Part shown: piece after piece, positions 24,867 through 36,085 of the stretch | How positions within the stretch are numbered: the stretch's first letter is position 1 | How the letters are laid out: every line of letters begins with the position of its first letter | NCBI RefSeq assembly: GCF_032884065.1 | Contig: NW_027062876.1 | Coordinates: forward strand, 1 to 64,000 | Length of the DNA stretch: 64,000 bases | Reading direction: 5' to 3' | From: Artemia franciscana | Taxonomy: Eukaryota; Arthropoda; Branchiopoda; Anostraca; Artemiidae | Notes under the pieces: model-generated | The model's input: only the letters and a program-made list of their open reading frames with translations | Databases searched by the model: none | Told to the model about the DNA's origin: nothing | Position numbers and translations under genes: made by a program

Positions 24867-26320
24867 TCCAGCAAAGACTGTTATTTTCAAACGGGGTTTC
24901 TCCTATTCCGCAATTAGTTTTATGCGTTCCATTAAGCAGCTGAAAACAGGAAAAACTCTGTTCAGTTATAGTCGGGGCTTAAGTTTCTATGAGTATACTG
25001 TTGCCTTCCGATTGGTCAAGTTTGAAATGGCATGTTGGCTTTGTCTATTTTGGACCATAACTTCATTTCAGAGTCACCACTGGAAGTTACTGTACTGCCT
25101 AAGTGCTGGAAGTCTGTCATCTGTTTTATGCCTCTTTCGCGTAGGTGGATTCCAATAGATTAATTCGCTAATTGACATAGCTTTGCTCTTTAGAATGTCT
25201 ATGTGTAATCTGGATAGCTGAGCTTTCTTCACTAAGTTGTCACTTCAAGGTAGCGTGCGTAGCCATCAGATGTTTTAACACAGCATTTCGTCTCTTCGTA
25301 CATGATAACTATTAGAGGGGTTATCTTTTCAGGAATAATGACTCTAACGTTAAGAAAAATCTATAAATCTATTTTATTTATAATGACTATCAAACATTGA
25401 ACAATATGACTAAGTTTGGCAAAGTTCCATTAAGAAGAACAATCTAACAACAGATATGAGATTGATCTTATTGATGAGATTGAGATTGATGAGATTTATT
25501 AGCTAACGTGCTAGATTTTGACAGATGATTTCTTAATTTTACAGTGTAAGTGTAAATTTTACTTGGTAGAGAACAACAAAGCTTGTGTCTGTTATCTATT
25601 CCTTTATTTTACAGTCTAAACTAAAAGGAAAGTTGCACTTACCTGCAACTATTCATGAGTTGCACTGGTTAGTTCATTAGTAAATGACAAACAAGTTTTG
25701 GGAGAGGACAATAGAGCTTAGTGTGTGTTGCCTTTTTTTCTTTATTTTGGAGTCGAAATCAAAAAGATCTTTGCAATTTATTACAATAAAGGGCTGCCTC
25801 AACCCTTTCGGTGTACCTGCAAGGCAGGGACCTTGCGGTCAAATTTTCTGATTTGAAGAGTGGAGCCCCTCAAGGAAATTATAGCCAAATAAACGACACA
25901 GCATTTGTATGGGATTCTGATTAATAGATAAATTTTCCGGCCTTAGTCTGTTTTGATTGGAGTTTACGGGCTGAGAAGCCTCTTCCTAGCTAATTTATCT
26001 ACTATGGGTTTCATCCCCATAGTAGCATAATATGTGTAGACATGAATTTATACTGAGTTGGAGGTAATAAGCTAGTGACTGTCTGTCCAGGATTTCGACT
26101 CTTGTTCAAATAAGAACATCGCCAAGGGCTGAAAACTATGTTGTAACCAAGATGGGCCCAGAATTGCACAAAGCCTCTAATCGTACTGGAGGTTTCAGGG
26201 ATTTCTTGCTGTCCGGCTCGAAGCTGGCTTAAGCGCTGCGGTGTAAATATATTGGTCCATGTCCTCCGCTAGTATCCTGGATCATTCCTTGTTCTGAGGC
26301 CAAAATAATTTCAATGATTT
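24867..26320. other. Unassigned stretch
   Basis: No supported gene. The part from about 25780 to 26320 is GC-richer and leads directly into the LINE endonuclease relic, so it may be LINE 5' UTR or ORF1 remnant. A 10-bp-arm inverted repeat, 'ctatggg' ... 'cccatag', lies at about 26003-26024. Confidence 0.3.
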
Positions 26321-26885
26321 AAAGAACATGAAAATTGGAACTTGAAATGTTACAACGTTAATAAAACGGCTATTATATCAAAAATTCGACTGACGAATTC
26401 GGATGGCTTGAAATGGACTTATTAGGAGTTTCGGAAACCCATATCCATGAGTTAAGAAGTAGGAAATTAGATGATTTGGAATTTGTATACTCAGGCAGGA
26501 AGGATGGGGTACATAGGCATAAAGTAGGGCTCATCATGAGTAAAAAAGTTGCTAAGTGTTGTTTAGGCAGAGAAGGTATTAATAGTAGAATATTAATTCC
26601 TCATTTTATGTCTAAAAAGTTCAGTGTAACAGTTATAATAGTAATGCCCCTGTTGAGCCGACTGATGGAGATACTAGTGACTCAGGTGAACTTTACTTAC
26701 AGTCACAAGAGTAAACAGATAGGGTACCAGGTAGAAATATAGTTGTTTTAGTAGAAGAGTTAAATACCCAGGTTGGTGGAAATAAGGATAGATTGTATCC
26801 TAGAGTAGGTGAATATGGTGTAAAAAAAGAAAACAACAGTGGCTTACTTTTGCAATTTCTTAGGTATGTCAACCTAGTTCTTTTC
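26321..26885 (+). pseudogene. LINE endonuclease relic (RTE-like)
   Basis: Broken frames spell an apurinic-like endonuclease N-terminal half: a start like KIGTWNVTTL (about 26333), MDLLGVSETHIHEL (26413), the FVYSGRKDGVHRHKVGLIMS stretch (about 26480) and, in shifted frame, VPGRNIVVLVEELNTQVGG (about 26727), where the family normally has a GDFNA motif. This is the same type of endonuclease whose C-terminal end is seen at 10250. Stops and frameshifts show it is dead. It joins abruptly at about 26880 to RT sequence, with no C-terminal endonuclease part in between. Confidence 0.65.
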
Positions 26886-27582
26886 GCCCTATTACCGTCT
26901 CCTGTACTACTTTCAAGCTCTTTGAATCTTTCTTGATAAGAGACATTGAAGAAAATTGGTCCACCCCTCCTCGTCAGTTTGGATACCAGCGTGGCTTAGG
27001 TAAAGAGTATACTCTCTTTCTACATATAAGTGTGCTGAAGGATATTGAAGAAAGAAGTGATTTCTTGGTCTTATACTCACTCGATGTTGCAAAAGCTTTT
27101 TACTCGTGTATACTTTTGCAGATTTTGTTTGAGGCTCTTTGGGAAGGTACTGATGCAGTGGCAATTACTTGTTTAAGATACATGTATAGAATTCTGAATG
27201 CTGGAATTAAAGATGGTTGTCAACTATTTCTGATTCTGAAAGGTGCACATCAAGCACCTCTGACTTCTCCAATTTTGCTTAATAATTGTGTTATCAGTGC
27301 TCAGAATAAGTTGAACTGTGCATTTATCTTCAAACGAGTTGATCTTTCGTTAGTTATGCTTGCGGATGACCTACTAAAAATTTTATGCACTCTTCAGGGA
27401 TGCTGTTCAACCTTTGAATTTCTCCAAGAAGAGTACGAACGCATTGTTTTGAGCTTTAATAGTGATAAAACAGTTCTTATGCCATTCAACTATAAAGGGA
27501 ATAGAAACTTAATAAGTCTATCCAGATCAGAAGTTCTTTTTGTTAGCAGCCTTACTTACCTGGGCATGCTATTGGAGCTAGT
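26886..27582 (+). pseudogene. LINE reverse transcriptase relic
   Basis: Open over most of its length (26933-27622). RT landmarks in order: FGYQRGLGKEYTLFL (about 26980), SLDVAKAFYSC in place of motif A DxxKAFD (about 27080), a degraded KGAHQAPLTSPILLNN motif B, MLADDLLKIL with the catalytic DD (about 27358) and LSFNSDKTVL (about 27452), then SLTYLGMLLE. The motifs fit a jockey/CR1-superfamily non-LTR element. It is cut at about 27582, where X-family sequence begins, so no C-terminal domain or 3' end is present. The lack of early stops suggests a younger insertion than the neighbouring LINEs. Confidence 0.7.
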
Positions 27583-28145
27583 TTCAGTGTGTACCCTACT
27601 ACTGAAGTTGTCAACCCCTTGAAATTTTCAAACTAGTATATCTCATGAAGGATTTTTTCGACCAAAAAATGAATGACATGTAAAGAGCTATCGACTGCCG
27701 TCGAAAAAAAATTCTATCTATCTTAGTTCAAAAGTTGATTTTTTTGCCGTAGGCCAACTTTCTAACGTCACCACTTAGAAAAAAGCAAAGGATATGCTCC
27801 AGTTTCTTTAGCAATGATAGAACTTTTAAAGTTTAAGAGGTGCATCTGACAACATTTCTCTACTTCAATCCCAAGTCCGAAAAAAAAAAATTATAAACCC
27901 AGCCAAAATCACGGCAGCACTTTCGTACCCGTGGGAAAATACCGCTTTTTTGTTTCTGTAATTTTTTTATATTTATCACTCAAAGAAGATATATTGCTTC
28001 TGGGACCGGTTAACTGCCGCATATATTCAAAACTTCATCAATCCGGCCTGAGGTTCACACTTTCCACAAAAACCGCACAGGTTAGACCCTTACCAACTTC
28101 CAGGAATAAGCCTTCATCGGCGGCATAGAAAAAAAAAACGAGACA
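27583..28145 (+). repeat. X-family 3' part, D1 copy
   Basis: Begins at 'gtttcagtgtgtaccctact' directly after the RT relic and ends at 'acaaaaccaaagtgtt' (about 28142), the X right end cut just before its hairpin. Nearly identical to 51365-51950 and 56095-56690, and inverted at 53324-53745. One difference is a deletion that removes 'actttgatcacctcatc' next to 'gacatgta'. Confidence 0.75.
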
Positions 28146-29522
28146 AAACCAAAGTGTTAGCAAAGGAAGGGGTAGAGAGTTATTGTTATCCATTAATTTT
28201 GATGCTAATAAACTGGACTGAGCTTAAATAAATGTGTTAAGGAAAATTAGAAAATATCTAGAGGAGAAAACTAAAATCTACAATTCCCTCCGCTCACTAC
28301 GTCCTGACGTCAAGTCAAATCTTATTGTGCCACATTTTGTAAGACGTACCAGGAAATTTGAGATTGTATCATAAAGTACTTCTAGAGATGAAATGTACCC
28401 GAATGTTACAATTGTACTGCTCTTGGCAACGCTAGATAGCGATGAGACATAGATGCCTTTAACAATTCCTAAGTTACTTTTTTCTAATTTAAAAAGGGTT
28501 TTGACTTTTCTTCCATTTTTCTTAGTGGGCAGGACAGATTTGGCTTTTTTAGCTTAAATCCTTGCTCTTTACTTTGAAGCTTGACTTTTGTCCAAATTCC
28601 TTAGACATTCACGGAAACACAAGGGCCATTGAATTGGAAAAAGAAGGTTTATTAAAGAACTAAAAACTTTTGTTTAATGCTTGAGCAAATAGTTTTGAAA
28701 GTAGCATTCCCCCTTATATACAGAGTAATTTCACTTTTTTTAAAGTACTAAAGCTATATCTTCCTTTAATCTGAAAAATCAACTTTATTCGTTTATTACC
28801 ACTTCGTAAAACGATACAATTTTATTAACACAAGGCTTTTGCTAACACTGAAAAAATAGTCAATATTTCAAAGCATAGAGACAAATATTTCGTAATCTTA
28901 GAGACACTCATTTTTTGAAAGTTAATGAAAAGGTATGCATATACTTCTAGTTGGTAGACAGACAAGGTTAAGAAAATCTCAAATCTTGTACTGGCCTAGC
29001 CTTACCCTTTCTGATCATCTAGTAATGCAGTGAGGTTAAGTTAGAGAGCCTAGAACAACTAGGAGACTGATGAATTATTTTTAGATGTCTCCATCCTCCA
29101 CTTTGTTTTTTCATCAGCTATCACATACTGTTTCTAGCCCCAAAGTTAAAAGTATCATGGGCAGCCATGTAAATAGCATTGTGGGCACGGCGTATTATTA
29201 TTATTATTTTTTTTTTTTTTTAGACAAGGGCACTTCGTATCGAAGGATTCGTCAACTTCCGAAAGGGCTTATTCGATTCCAAATTGAAAAGGCTAGTGCC
29301 CTATTTAATGTTCGGAGGTGTTTAGTGGGCAACTGGCCCCTCTCTGACACCTAGTATTTCCGCAAATACATATAATCAATATTTTAAGAAAGCCATTTTG
29401 CTCAACATAGTTGAAAGATCAAGAAATTATATTTTTGAAGCTGAATAAGCTCAGAATGTTTCTGATCAAAGTACGACTTCGTGAGAGACATCATAAAATT
29501 ATTCAACAATCTCCCCTAGATT
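28146..29522 (+). repeat. Segmental duplication block A, copy 1
   Basis: Nearly identical to 51950-53323, and its first about 490 bp also to 56690-57176. No gene recognised. It includes one dispersed unit of the R-related repeat at 29220-29460 and a T-run at about 29206-29220. The right end is 'caatctcccctagattggct', after which the copies diverge completely. Confidence 0.8.
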
Positions 29523-29716
29523 GGCTAATAACCAAATCAAAAATCCATTAAACAGAGACTTACTGGCAAGTGTTCAAACAATTCAAACAGAACAAATATC
29601 CTAAATAAGCAATAGCATCCACCAGCGCGCACTAGCTCCGAACGGAATGAATGCTGGCAAGCATTCATTCCGCTTTTACTGGCAAGCATTTCGCTTTTGA
29701 CAACCAGCAAGTACAT
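29523..29716. other. Copy-1-specific insert between blocks A and B
   Basis: About 190 bp are present only here. At the same junction copy 2 carries an inverted X segment instead. It contains a perfect palindrome with 12-bp arms at 29644-29671 (ggaatgaatgct, ggca, agcattcattcc) and partial repeats of 'ctggcaagcat' either side. Confidence 0.55.
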
Positions 29717-29938
29717 AGTGTGTTTTGATTATGTTTGGTATTTTTCTCAACATTTTCTTAAAGTTTCATCTTAATATCCTAAGTCTTTTTGGATATCAAG
29801 GATCAAACATTCCTTCTTTTTCTAATAAAAACCTTATTTGTAAATAACGGGCATCTTACATAACTTACAGCTCTTGCCCCCGGGTCCTGCAAGTTTTTTA
29901 GTCAACCCCATAGGCATAGTTATATTACCTATGGACTG

Positions 29939-29973
<35 letters not shown>

Positions 29974-30699
29974 GCATAGTTTTAAGCAAAAGCTATGCAA
30001 TTTGTATATTTTCATTTTAGTTTAATTAAAATATGTTAATTACATAATGAAATAAATAACGCAAAAAAAAACATACCAAATAGTTTTAAATCATAAAACT
30101 ATAAAACGTTACATCTTGAACGACTATGTAAGACCTATATATTTATTGTGGAAATGCTTTTCTTTCATTATTTCAAAACAAAACAACTTTCTAAGCAGTG
30201 ATAACAACCAAGGAAATTGCCTAGTGGCTGCAAAATTAAGGGGGGGGGGGTGATATCAATTATCTAGTGTTGTTAACACTAAATTTGTAGTAATTGAAGA
30301 TGATAATTACTCATTTGTTAATTCCGAATATTAACTTGTCTATACTGGTAAACTGTAGTGTTTACTAACTTTTTTAATGAAAATTTGTCATTACAAACAA
30401 AATTAAACATGGATTTTGTACCACTGCAATAAGACTGATTGTATCAGTTGTGAAAATTTGTTTTACACATTTGTTCTGTATAAATGTATTTCTTTTGTTT
30501 CAATGTATAATGAATTTGACCAAATATCTCTTGAAGCTGAGACTAAATTTTCAGCGAGTTTATTTAGATTACGATATAGCGATTGTGTATTTTATTATAC
30601 ACGATTTTTGTCTCGAACTCTTAACTGTTGTGGTGCTCTACGCTGAAAATAAGTGTATGTTATTTAATATCTTAGGTCTTCAGTACAAACACGCACACT

Positions 30700-30810
<111 letters not shown>

Positions 30811-30837
30811 GTGTAAATAATCTTTTCTTTTTTTAAG

Positions 30838-30971
30838 TGGCCTCCGATGGACTCTTTCTCAGCTCGTAATGCAGCGGTCTGAACATGGCTTGAGTAATCC
30901 AATCGATATGATATATCATGTTCAGCCATGGATGATACTGACCCTTCTTTCATTTGCTATATTTTTGGAAG
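30838..30971 (+). CDS. SLC35C2: SLC35C2-like internal exon, copy 1
   Basis: A 134-bp exon bounded by a pyrimidine tract plus AG (30836-30837) and a GT donor (30972-30973). Read in the only long open frame (phase 2 in, phase 1 out) it gives 44 residues starting [12 protein letters not shown] and continuing with [19 protein letters not shown]. The pattern RWTL-Q, Q-(S/A)E-GL-NPID, H-QP-M and a closing FLEG matches the segment of animal SLC35C2, a multi-pass nucleotide-sugar-transporter-like protein of the TPT/DMT superfamily placed in the Golgi/ER-Golgi region, that spans the end of one membrane helix and the next. No other exon of the gene was recognised upstream. The (TA)n tract directly before the branch/pyrimidine region is unusual. 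Confidence 0.72.
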
Positions 30972-31429
30972 GTATGCTAGTTGCAAAATAGAAAAACTGT
31001 CGTGTTTGTTTTATGCAAAAAGGGCCATAAACAAACAAAAAGCCAAATAAAAAAATTTGAAAGAACCAATTTACAATGAGATTTGACTACCTCTATAATC
31101 TAGACTGAATCCAAACTCTATATTAGCCAATGCTAGTAATAAGGCTTTGCTGTTTATTTAAATATTAAAACTACTTAATATTTCAATTTTATTCGTGTTT
31201 TTGGAGGAGATTCGTGTTTTTGGAGAAGATTCTGATAGGCCGTTCTAAGGTACTAAACTCAAAAATAGTCAAATCTAAAAAGAGAGACGAAAATACCCTT
31301 TACTCTTTTTTTACTATATGGATCCTTTTAAGTTCAATTTAAAAATTATCCGTCCAGTGTTTTGGTATTTAAATAATAACTTAGCTGTAATTTTCTGTGT
31401 TTAAATATTGTTTCTTTAGTTTACTTATC

Positions 31430-32548
31430 GAATATTGGATGCTTAGAGCCTCTTTGAAACTGCACTTAAACTGCCGTGACTAAATTATATTTTGCTCGAC
31501 CTATTATCAGAAGTCAGTTCCAAATTACTTACACTTTGCAGCGTAAAAAGAGAAATATAGTATTCTACACAACGTCAACAAGGCTTGATTGAAACACATT
31601 CCATACTGGTTTCATGTCGACTAGGATAGCATGTAGAACAAGAAACGGGAAGAAGATATTGTAGCCATAATTTCCCGAGGCTGTATTCAAACATGTGTGT
31701 AAACGTGCCTAGTTTCAACGTAGTATCTGGTATGCTTCTACAGCAAGGATTTGAACTAATCAAATTTTATTGACAAAAGTTCAAGTAAAACAAAAATAAC
31801 ATGCCATAAGATCGAGAAGCTCACAAGTGTCGGAGCAGCCCCTTAGTACAAAAAAATAGATCGATTAAAGCAAATATAATACAAAATATAATGTATTATT
31901 TTTTTTCTTTTAGTTGCCGTTTTGTTAGTTGGCACCACTGTTTTTCACCTTTTTATTGACTTCTCTTCTTTCGTTTTTATTACTTTGTTATGAGCCTTTT
32001 ATGTTCATTTACGTTTCCTTTACTATCTGTGTAAAGCATAGAAGATCTATTTTTGTGTGCTAAGGAGCTGCTCAGACACGCGTAAGCTTCTCGATCTTAT
32101 AGCATGTTATTTTTGTTTTACTTGAACTTTTGTCAATAAAATTTGATTCGTTCAAATCCCTGCTAAAGAAGCATTTAGATATTACGTTTAGCATATAGCA
32201 TAAAGATATAGCTATAGATACTACCGGGTACTACGTTGAAACTAGGCACGTTTAAACACATGTTTGAATACAGCGTTGGGGAGTTATGGCTACAATCTCT
32301 TCTTCCTGTTTCTTGTTCTACTTGCTATCCTAGTCGACATAAAACCAGTATGGAATGTGTTTCAATCAAGCCTTGTTGACGTTGTGTAGAATACTATATT
32401 TCTCTTTTTACGCTGCAAAGTATAAGTAATTTGGGACTGACTTCTGATAATAGGTCGAGCAAAATATAATTAGTCACGGCAGTTTAAGTACAGTTTCAAA
32501 GAGGCTCTAAGCGTCCAAAGTTCGATATTACGCGATATACGAATGTTC
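31430..32548. mobile_element. Long foldback (inverted-repeat) element, copy 1
   Basis: The left arm (31430-31870) starts near 'tatcgaatattggatgctta' and contains 'cacaacgtcaacaaggcttg' and 'cataagatcgagaagct'. The right arm (about 32040-32548) is its reverse complement, with 'caagccttgttgacgttgtg' and ending near 'aagcgtccaaagttcgatat'. Arms are roughly 430-500 bp; the right arm carries about 80 bp extra ('agaagcatttagatattacg' onward). The central spacer is about 170 bp. No transposase is encoded, so it could be a non-autonomous foldback/MITE-like element. Its loop-proximal part coincides with the block B/C breakpoint used in copy 2. Confidence 0.65.
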
Positions 32549-33260
32549 AAACACATACCTAGAGCTATGCTTTGAAAACGTCTACGAAATTTCTTTTTCA
32601 ACCTGTGGAAGTACCCACATTTCAGAGTGTGACTCTTGTCGTTACCGGGGCTTCTGCTATCCGAATTTCAGCTCCAAGATTGATTATCTTTACTGTTTCC
32701 AGACTTTCCTCCAACTATGAAAAGCACTGCATTGGCTATTTTGTGTTTTATATTTTCACTGCATCACCATTCCTGCTAATAATGTTACCTATTTATGTGA
32801 ATACATTTACTCGGCGAATTATCTCGTACCAAAATCGTCATTTCATTCTCATTTATTCGCAATTGACCTAAGCTTCTTAACATCTATTTACCCACCCTAA
32901 ACTCCCAAGATCTTCGAATACTTATTCATTTTGCTAAACTTTTTACCTAGTTTCACCCTCCGGTCCAGTACATTCTTCTTCCATAGTCTGTACTATATTT
33001 CTTAGGACAGAGTCTGTGAAAAATACATATAAATAGAATAAAACGTTTCCCTGTTTAACTCCTGAATCCACGCAGAAGAAACTAGGGACTTCCCTTCTGA
33101 CCTTAACCATAGCAATTATATTCTCTTTGCCTAACACTAATCACTTTAACAAAATTATCTAACTTATCGTAGGATTATATTGCATAAATTTACCTTATAT
33201 ATGGGTATAGTCTTTTTGAAGAGCTTGGGACTTAGTTTCTTATATGTTTAAATAAATCTA
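32510..33260 (-). pseudogene. LINE relic, C-terminal RT part (minus strand), copy 1
   Basis: On the minus strand 33137-32943 reads VKVRREVPSFFCVDSGVKQG and continues with a degraded motif after GVKQG, i.e. RT motif B. Further along (32880-32530, broken frames) come readings like NVFTYIGNIISRNGD, LGAEIRIAEAPVTTR and FRRRFQSIALGMCL. These correspond to the YLG motif, the EIRI--A helix and the 'F-R--LR--L' segment at the end of RTE/CR1-type polymerases. It is heavily decayed with many stops. The plus-strand 99-codon frame at 32572-32871 is the shadow of this relic, not a gene. Confidence 0.55.
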
Positions 33261-34008
33261 TATAGTAGAATTGATAAATAGCTTGCAACAGCCTTCGAGC
33301 TAACGAAGTGCTTTTCACATGTCATACTTAGCACCACTTTGTTTCATTACCTTCGAGCTCGTGGTGCAGGCAAGACTTGTGTTGCTATCAGAATAGTCTC
33401 AAAGGGACTATAGTTTTCAAATATTGTAAATCCCAAGAAATCAATTAATCATACACCGAAATAACCAAATCATGTCTCACTTAGAAATCGTTTAAAATCC
33501 TTAATTAAATGAGACATACACTGAGTTGGCTTATTTCCAAATAATACTTGCTGAAATGAATTTCTAAAGCTTAAGAGGGAACTCAAGGAGCCTATTGGCT
33601 CTATTTCTGAAGAGCTTCTTGCCTTGCTTCGGAAAGATTCAAAATACATGTAAAATGAAAAAAAAAAACTTAATCAAATGTTACGGTAAAGTAACGATGA
33701 AAATGTATTTATCCCTTTTCGTGTCTTTCAAGGCTGTCATCTGTCAGTTCGAATGTGAATTTCTTGCTGTGGTCATTATTGTATCGAGCAGTCGAGAATG
33801 TGTTGGTATGCTCGAGTGTATATCTGATAATGATAGACGTGTCGAATCTAAGAAGATTTTGCTAACCGCCATGGAATTTTTTTTTATATAAAGCCACAAA
33901 ATCTCGTAATGATTCTGGTGAAGATTTTACTTGGATGATTCCCCTAGAACTGAACTAAAATTGAGTTGCCAGAGAGAAAGCAAGAGGAATAAAAAAAACT
34001 GGCGTTTA
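33261..34008. other. Unassigned stretch in block C
   Basis: No gene supported. The plus frame at 33595-33891 has no recognisable motif. It recurs shortened in the second copy (61746-61988) because an A-run length change shifts the frame, which argues against coding. Confidence 0.3.
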
Positions 34009-34745
34009 GGAATTATAGTAAATTATCCCATGTAAAATTCCCCCCAAAAATGAACCTCCACGTGCAAACCCCCCTCCAAAGATGTCCCTATAAAAAATGA
34101 AATTTGTAACAAATTGACTAATTTAGTAACTTACATCCCTTTCCCAGGGGCTGTGGTGGTTCTTGTCATTCTCAGAGACATAGTTAATGCACCTCAAAAT
34201 TTTGGGTCCAAATTTTTACCAGGTAACTTTACGGAAAAGGTGGCATTGGAGAGGTGCTAGTTACCCTCCAATATTTTTGGTCATTTAAAGAGGGCACTAA
34301 AATTTAATTTCTGTTTGAATGAGCCCACTTTCAATCTTCTAGGACCATTGGTTTATTACAATCACCTCTATAAAAAATAAATAGAAACACATCCATGATC
34401 TTTCCTCTGGCAAATAATATAAAATTCTTTATTAGAAACTTGAAACCTCTAAAGTAGGGTTCTCTGAAATACTGATTCTATTAATGCAATTTTCATTAAC
34501 ATTCCTTGAGTTTTGGGGGTGTTTCCTCCTTTTTTCAAAAATCAGGCAACTTTTATCAGGCTCGTTGTTTTTGATGGGTAACATTAAACTTTATGAATTT
34601 TATATATTTGGAATTTGCATAAAGAGCCAATTCATTTGATATATCTATTGTTACCAAAATTTCGGTTTTTAGAGTTTTGGCTACTACTGGGCCAAATTGA
34701 TCCTTAGTTACAGTTTGTTACCATGAACTGTTTGAATAAAATTTA
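34009..34745 (+). repeat. R-family repeat tail, copy R6a
   Basis: Has the R tail landmarks in order: 'cagagacatagttaatgcac', 'taccctccaatatttttggt', 'catccatgatctttcctctg', 'agtagggttctctgaaatac' and the terminal 'gttaccatgaactgtttga'. It lacks the foldback modules. Its duplicate is at 62058-62795. Confidence 0.65.
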
Positions 34746-35110
34746 CAATTCCCAGTTGCTCTTGTGAAGAGTGGTTATGCATGCATGATTCTTTTTCCCA
34801 ATTTTGTTCATAAGCAAGCAGCAACTGTAGATTATTTCGACTCATGTGAATGAAAATTTAAAAATTCTAGAACTAATAAAATAGTGCTTCTCTTTCATGG
34901 ATTCATTCATTTAAGTTTCTCGAGCAGTTTTCTTAGAAACTAATTTCACTGATTGGTTTTGTTTGTTGATTTTTTATTTCTTTTGTTGTTGTTTTTCTCT
35001 AAAAATTTATATTGAAGCGAATTTGGCAGTCAAATTTTCAAATTTACTGAAGCTACTTTATTAGTAAATGATTACACTGATTGATTTTCCTCTTTTGATG
35101 TTTTTTCTAG

Positions 35111-35275
35111 AGACCAAGAGAAACATCAAATACTACAAGTGGTTCCGACTTTGAGGATAATAATGTTCCATATATTACAGTAAATGAGAGAAAGAAACAA
35201 CAGTTACTAAGGCTTGGAAGAATTTCACAGATATTTGAAGCTATTATGTCAGCAAAGTTACTAAAGCAAAAGTAA
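35111..35275 (+). CDS. Exon-like terminal coding segment, copy 1 (unknown protein)
   Basis: A pyrimidine-rich acceptor ('gatgttttttctag', AG at 35109-35110) is followed by 54 codons and a TAA. The reading starts RPRETSNTTSGSDFEDNN and ends in LLRLGRISQIFEAIMSAKLL-KQK. The composition (a Ser/Asp/Glu/Asn-rich start, then a basic and amphipathic helix) is protein-like and unlike the surrounding T-rich DNA. In the second copy (63160-63324) the frame is intact with only two amino-acid changes. It lies 4.1 kb downstream of the SLC35C2-like exon in both copies. It could be that gene's last exon, but the exons for the intervening membrane helices were not found and I do not recognise the sequence. 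Confidence 0.42.
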   Translation, partial: RPRETSNTTSGSDFEDNNVPYITVNERKKQQLLRLGRISQIFEAIMSAKLLKQK

Positions 35276-35574
35276 AAAATGAGTTTTTATCTTCACCTCT
35301 GTTGTCCTGACTTGACAAATATACAAAAATAGTGTCGTGAAATATTTAAACTTTTCCATTTTTTGGTAATTTTCCAATTTTTGAAGCCGACACTCGGCAG
35401 GCTTCAATATATAGATCCTCACTGTTACTTGTCTTCTAACCACAGACAATCTGAACCTTTTATTGATGTCCTGACGTCCAAATGAACCTTAAATTGGAAG
35501 TGGTACATTTGTAAAATTACATTTGTTTTACTCTACCTTTAACTTTTGCTTCGGCTCGTATTTGGTCATTATGA

Positions 35575-36085
35575 AAGAACCATCAGCGAACCTTTGTATG
35601 TTTTAATTGTCCAGGTGGTGGGACAAAAACTTTTTTTTTCTTCCTGCAATTTATCTAGTCTTGGTTTTCGATTTTCAAACGTATGAAAGGTATTGACAAC
35701 CACTTTTGATTCTTTTCATTGTTCAGGTGGTGGAACAAAAACTTCTTCTTCTGCCTCGGCTTATATTTTGTCATTATGAAAGATATGTCACCAAACCTTT
35801 GTTTCTCTTAATTGTTCAGGTGCTGGGACAAAAACTTATTTTTCTTCCAAAGTTATATCAACTCCAGGTTTCCGATTTTCAAAAGTATCATAAGCATTGA
35901 TGACCACCTATATTTCTTTACATTGTTCAGGTGATGGTAAAAAAACTTCTTCTTTCGCCTTGACTTATATTTTGTCAGTATCAAAGAAATATCTCCAAAC
36001 TTTTCTTTTTTTTAAGCTTTTAGGTGGTGGAACAAAAACTTGTTTTTTCTTCCAACAATTTATCTAGTCCATATTTTTGATTCTC
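35575..36085 (-). repeat. 204-bp tandem repeat, about 2.5 copies
   Basis: The phrase 'caggtggtggaacaaaaact' and close variants recur near 35613, 35725, 35817, 35928 and 36024, with alternating spacing of about 112 and 92-96 bp. The full unit is therefore about 204 bp, made of two related halves. Read on the minus strand, units give protein-like phrases such as KKKFLFHHLNN and ENQxLDKLLEEK, continuous with the Helitron-like reading at 36086-36540. The second copy at 63640-64000 is cut by the window end. Confidence 0.6.

Larger units (their letters stand above)
31801..36020 (+). repeat. Segmental duplication block C, copy 1
   Basis: Collinear and about 99% identical by eye with 59856-64000 (offset about 28,050 bp). 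The second copy runs off the window end, so the right boundary is unknown. It contains half of the foldback element, a LINE relic, a partial R repeat, the terminal-exon-like segment and the start of a 204-bp tandem repeat. Confidence 0.85.

Noticed and set aside
24850-25158. 102-codon plus-strand frame
   Set aside because: No motif, no coding-like relatives in the window, and it begins inside a candidate terminal exon/3' UTR.
32572-32871. 99-codon plus-strand frame, nearly identical at 60622-60921
   Set aside because: Its conservation is explained by the recent segmental duplication, and the minus strand of the same DNA reads as the C-terminal part of a LINE polymerase.
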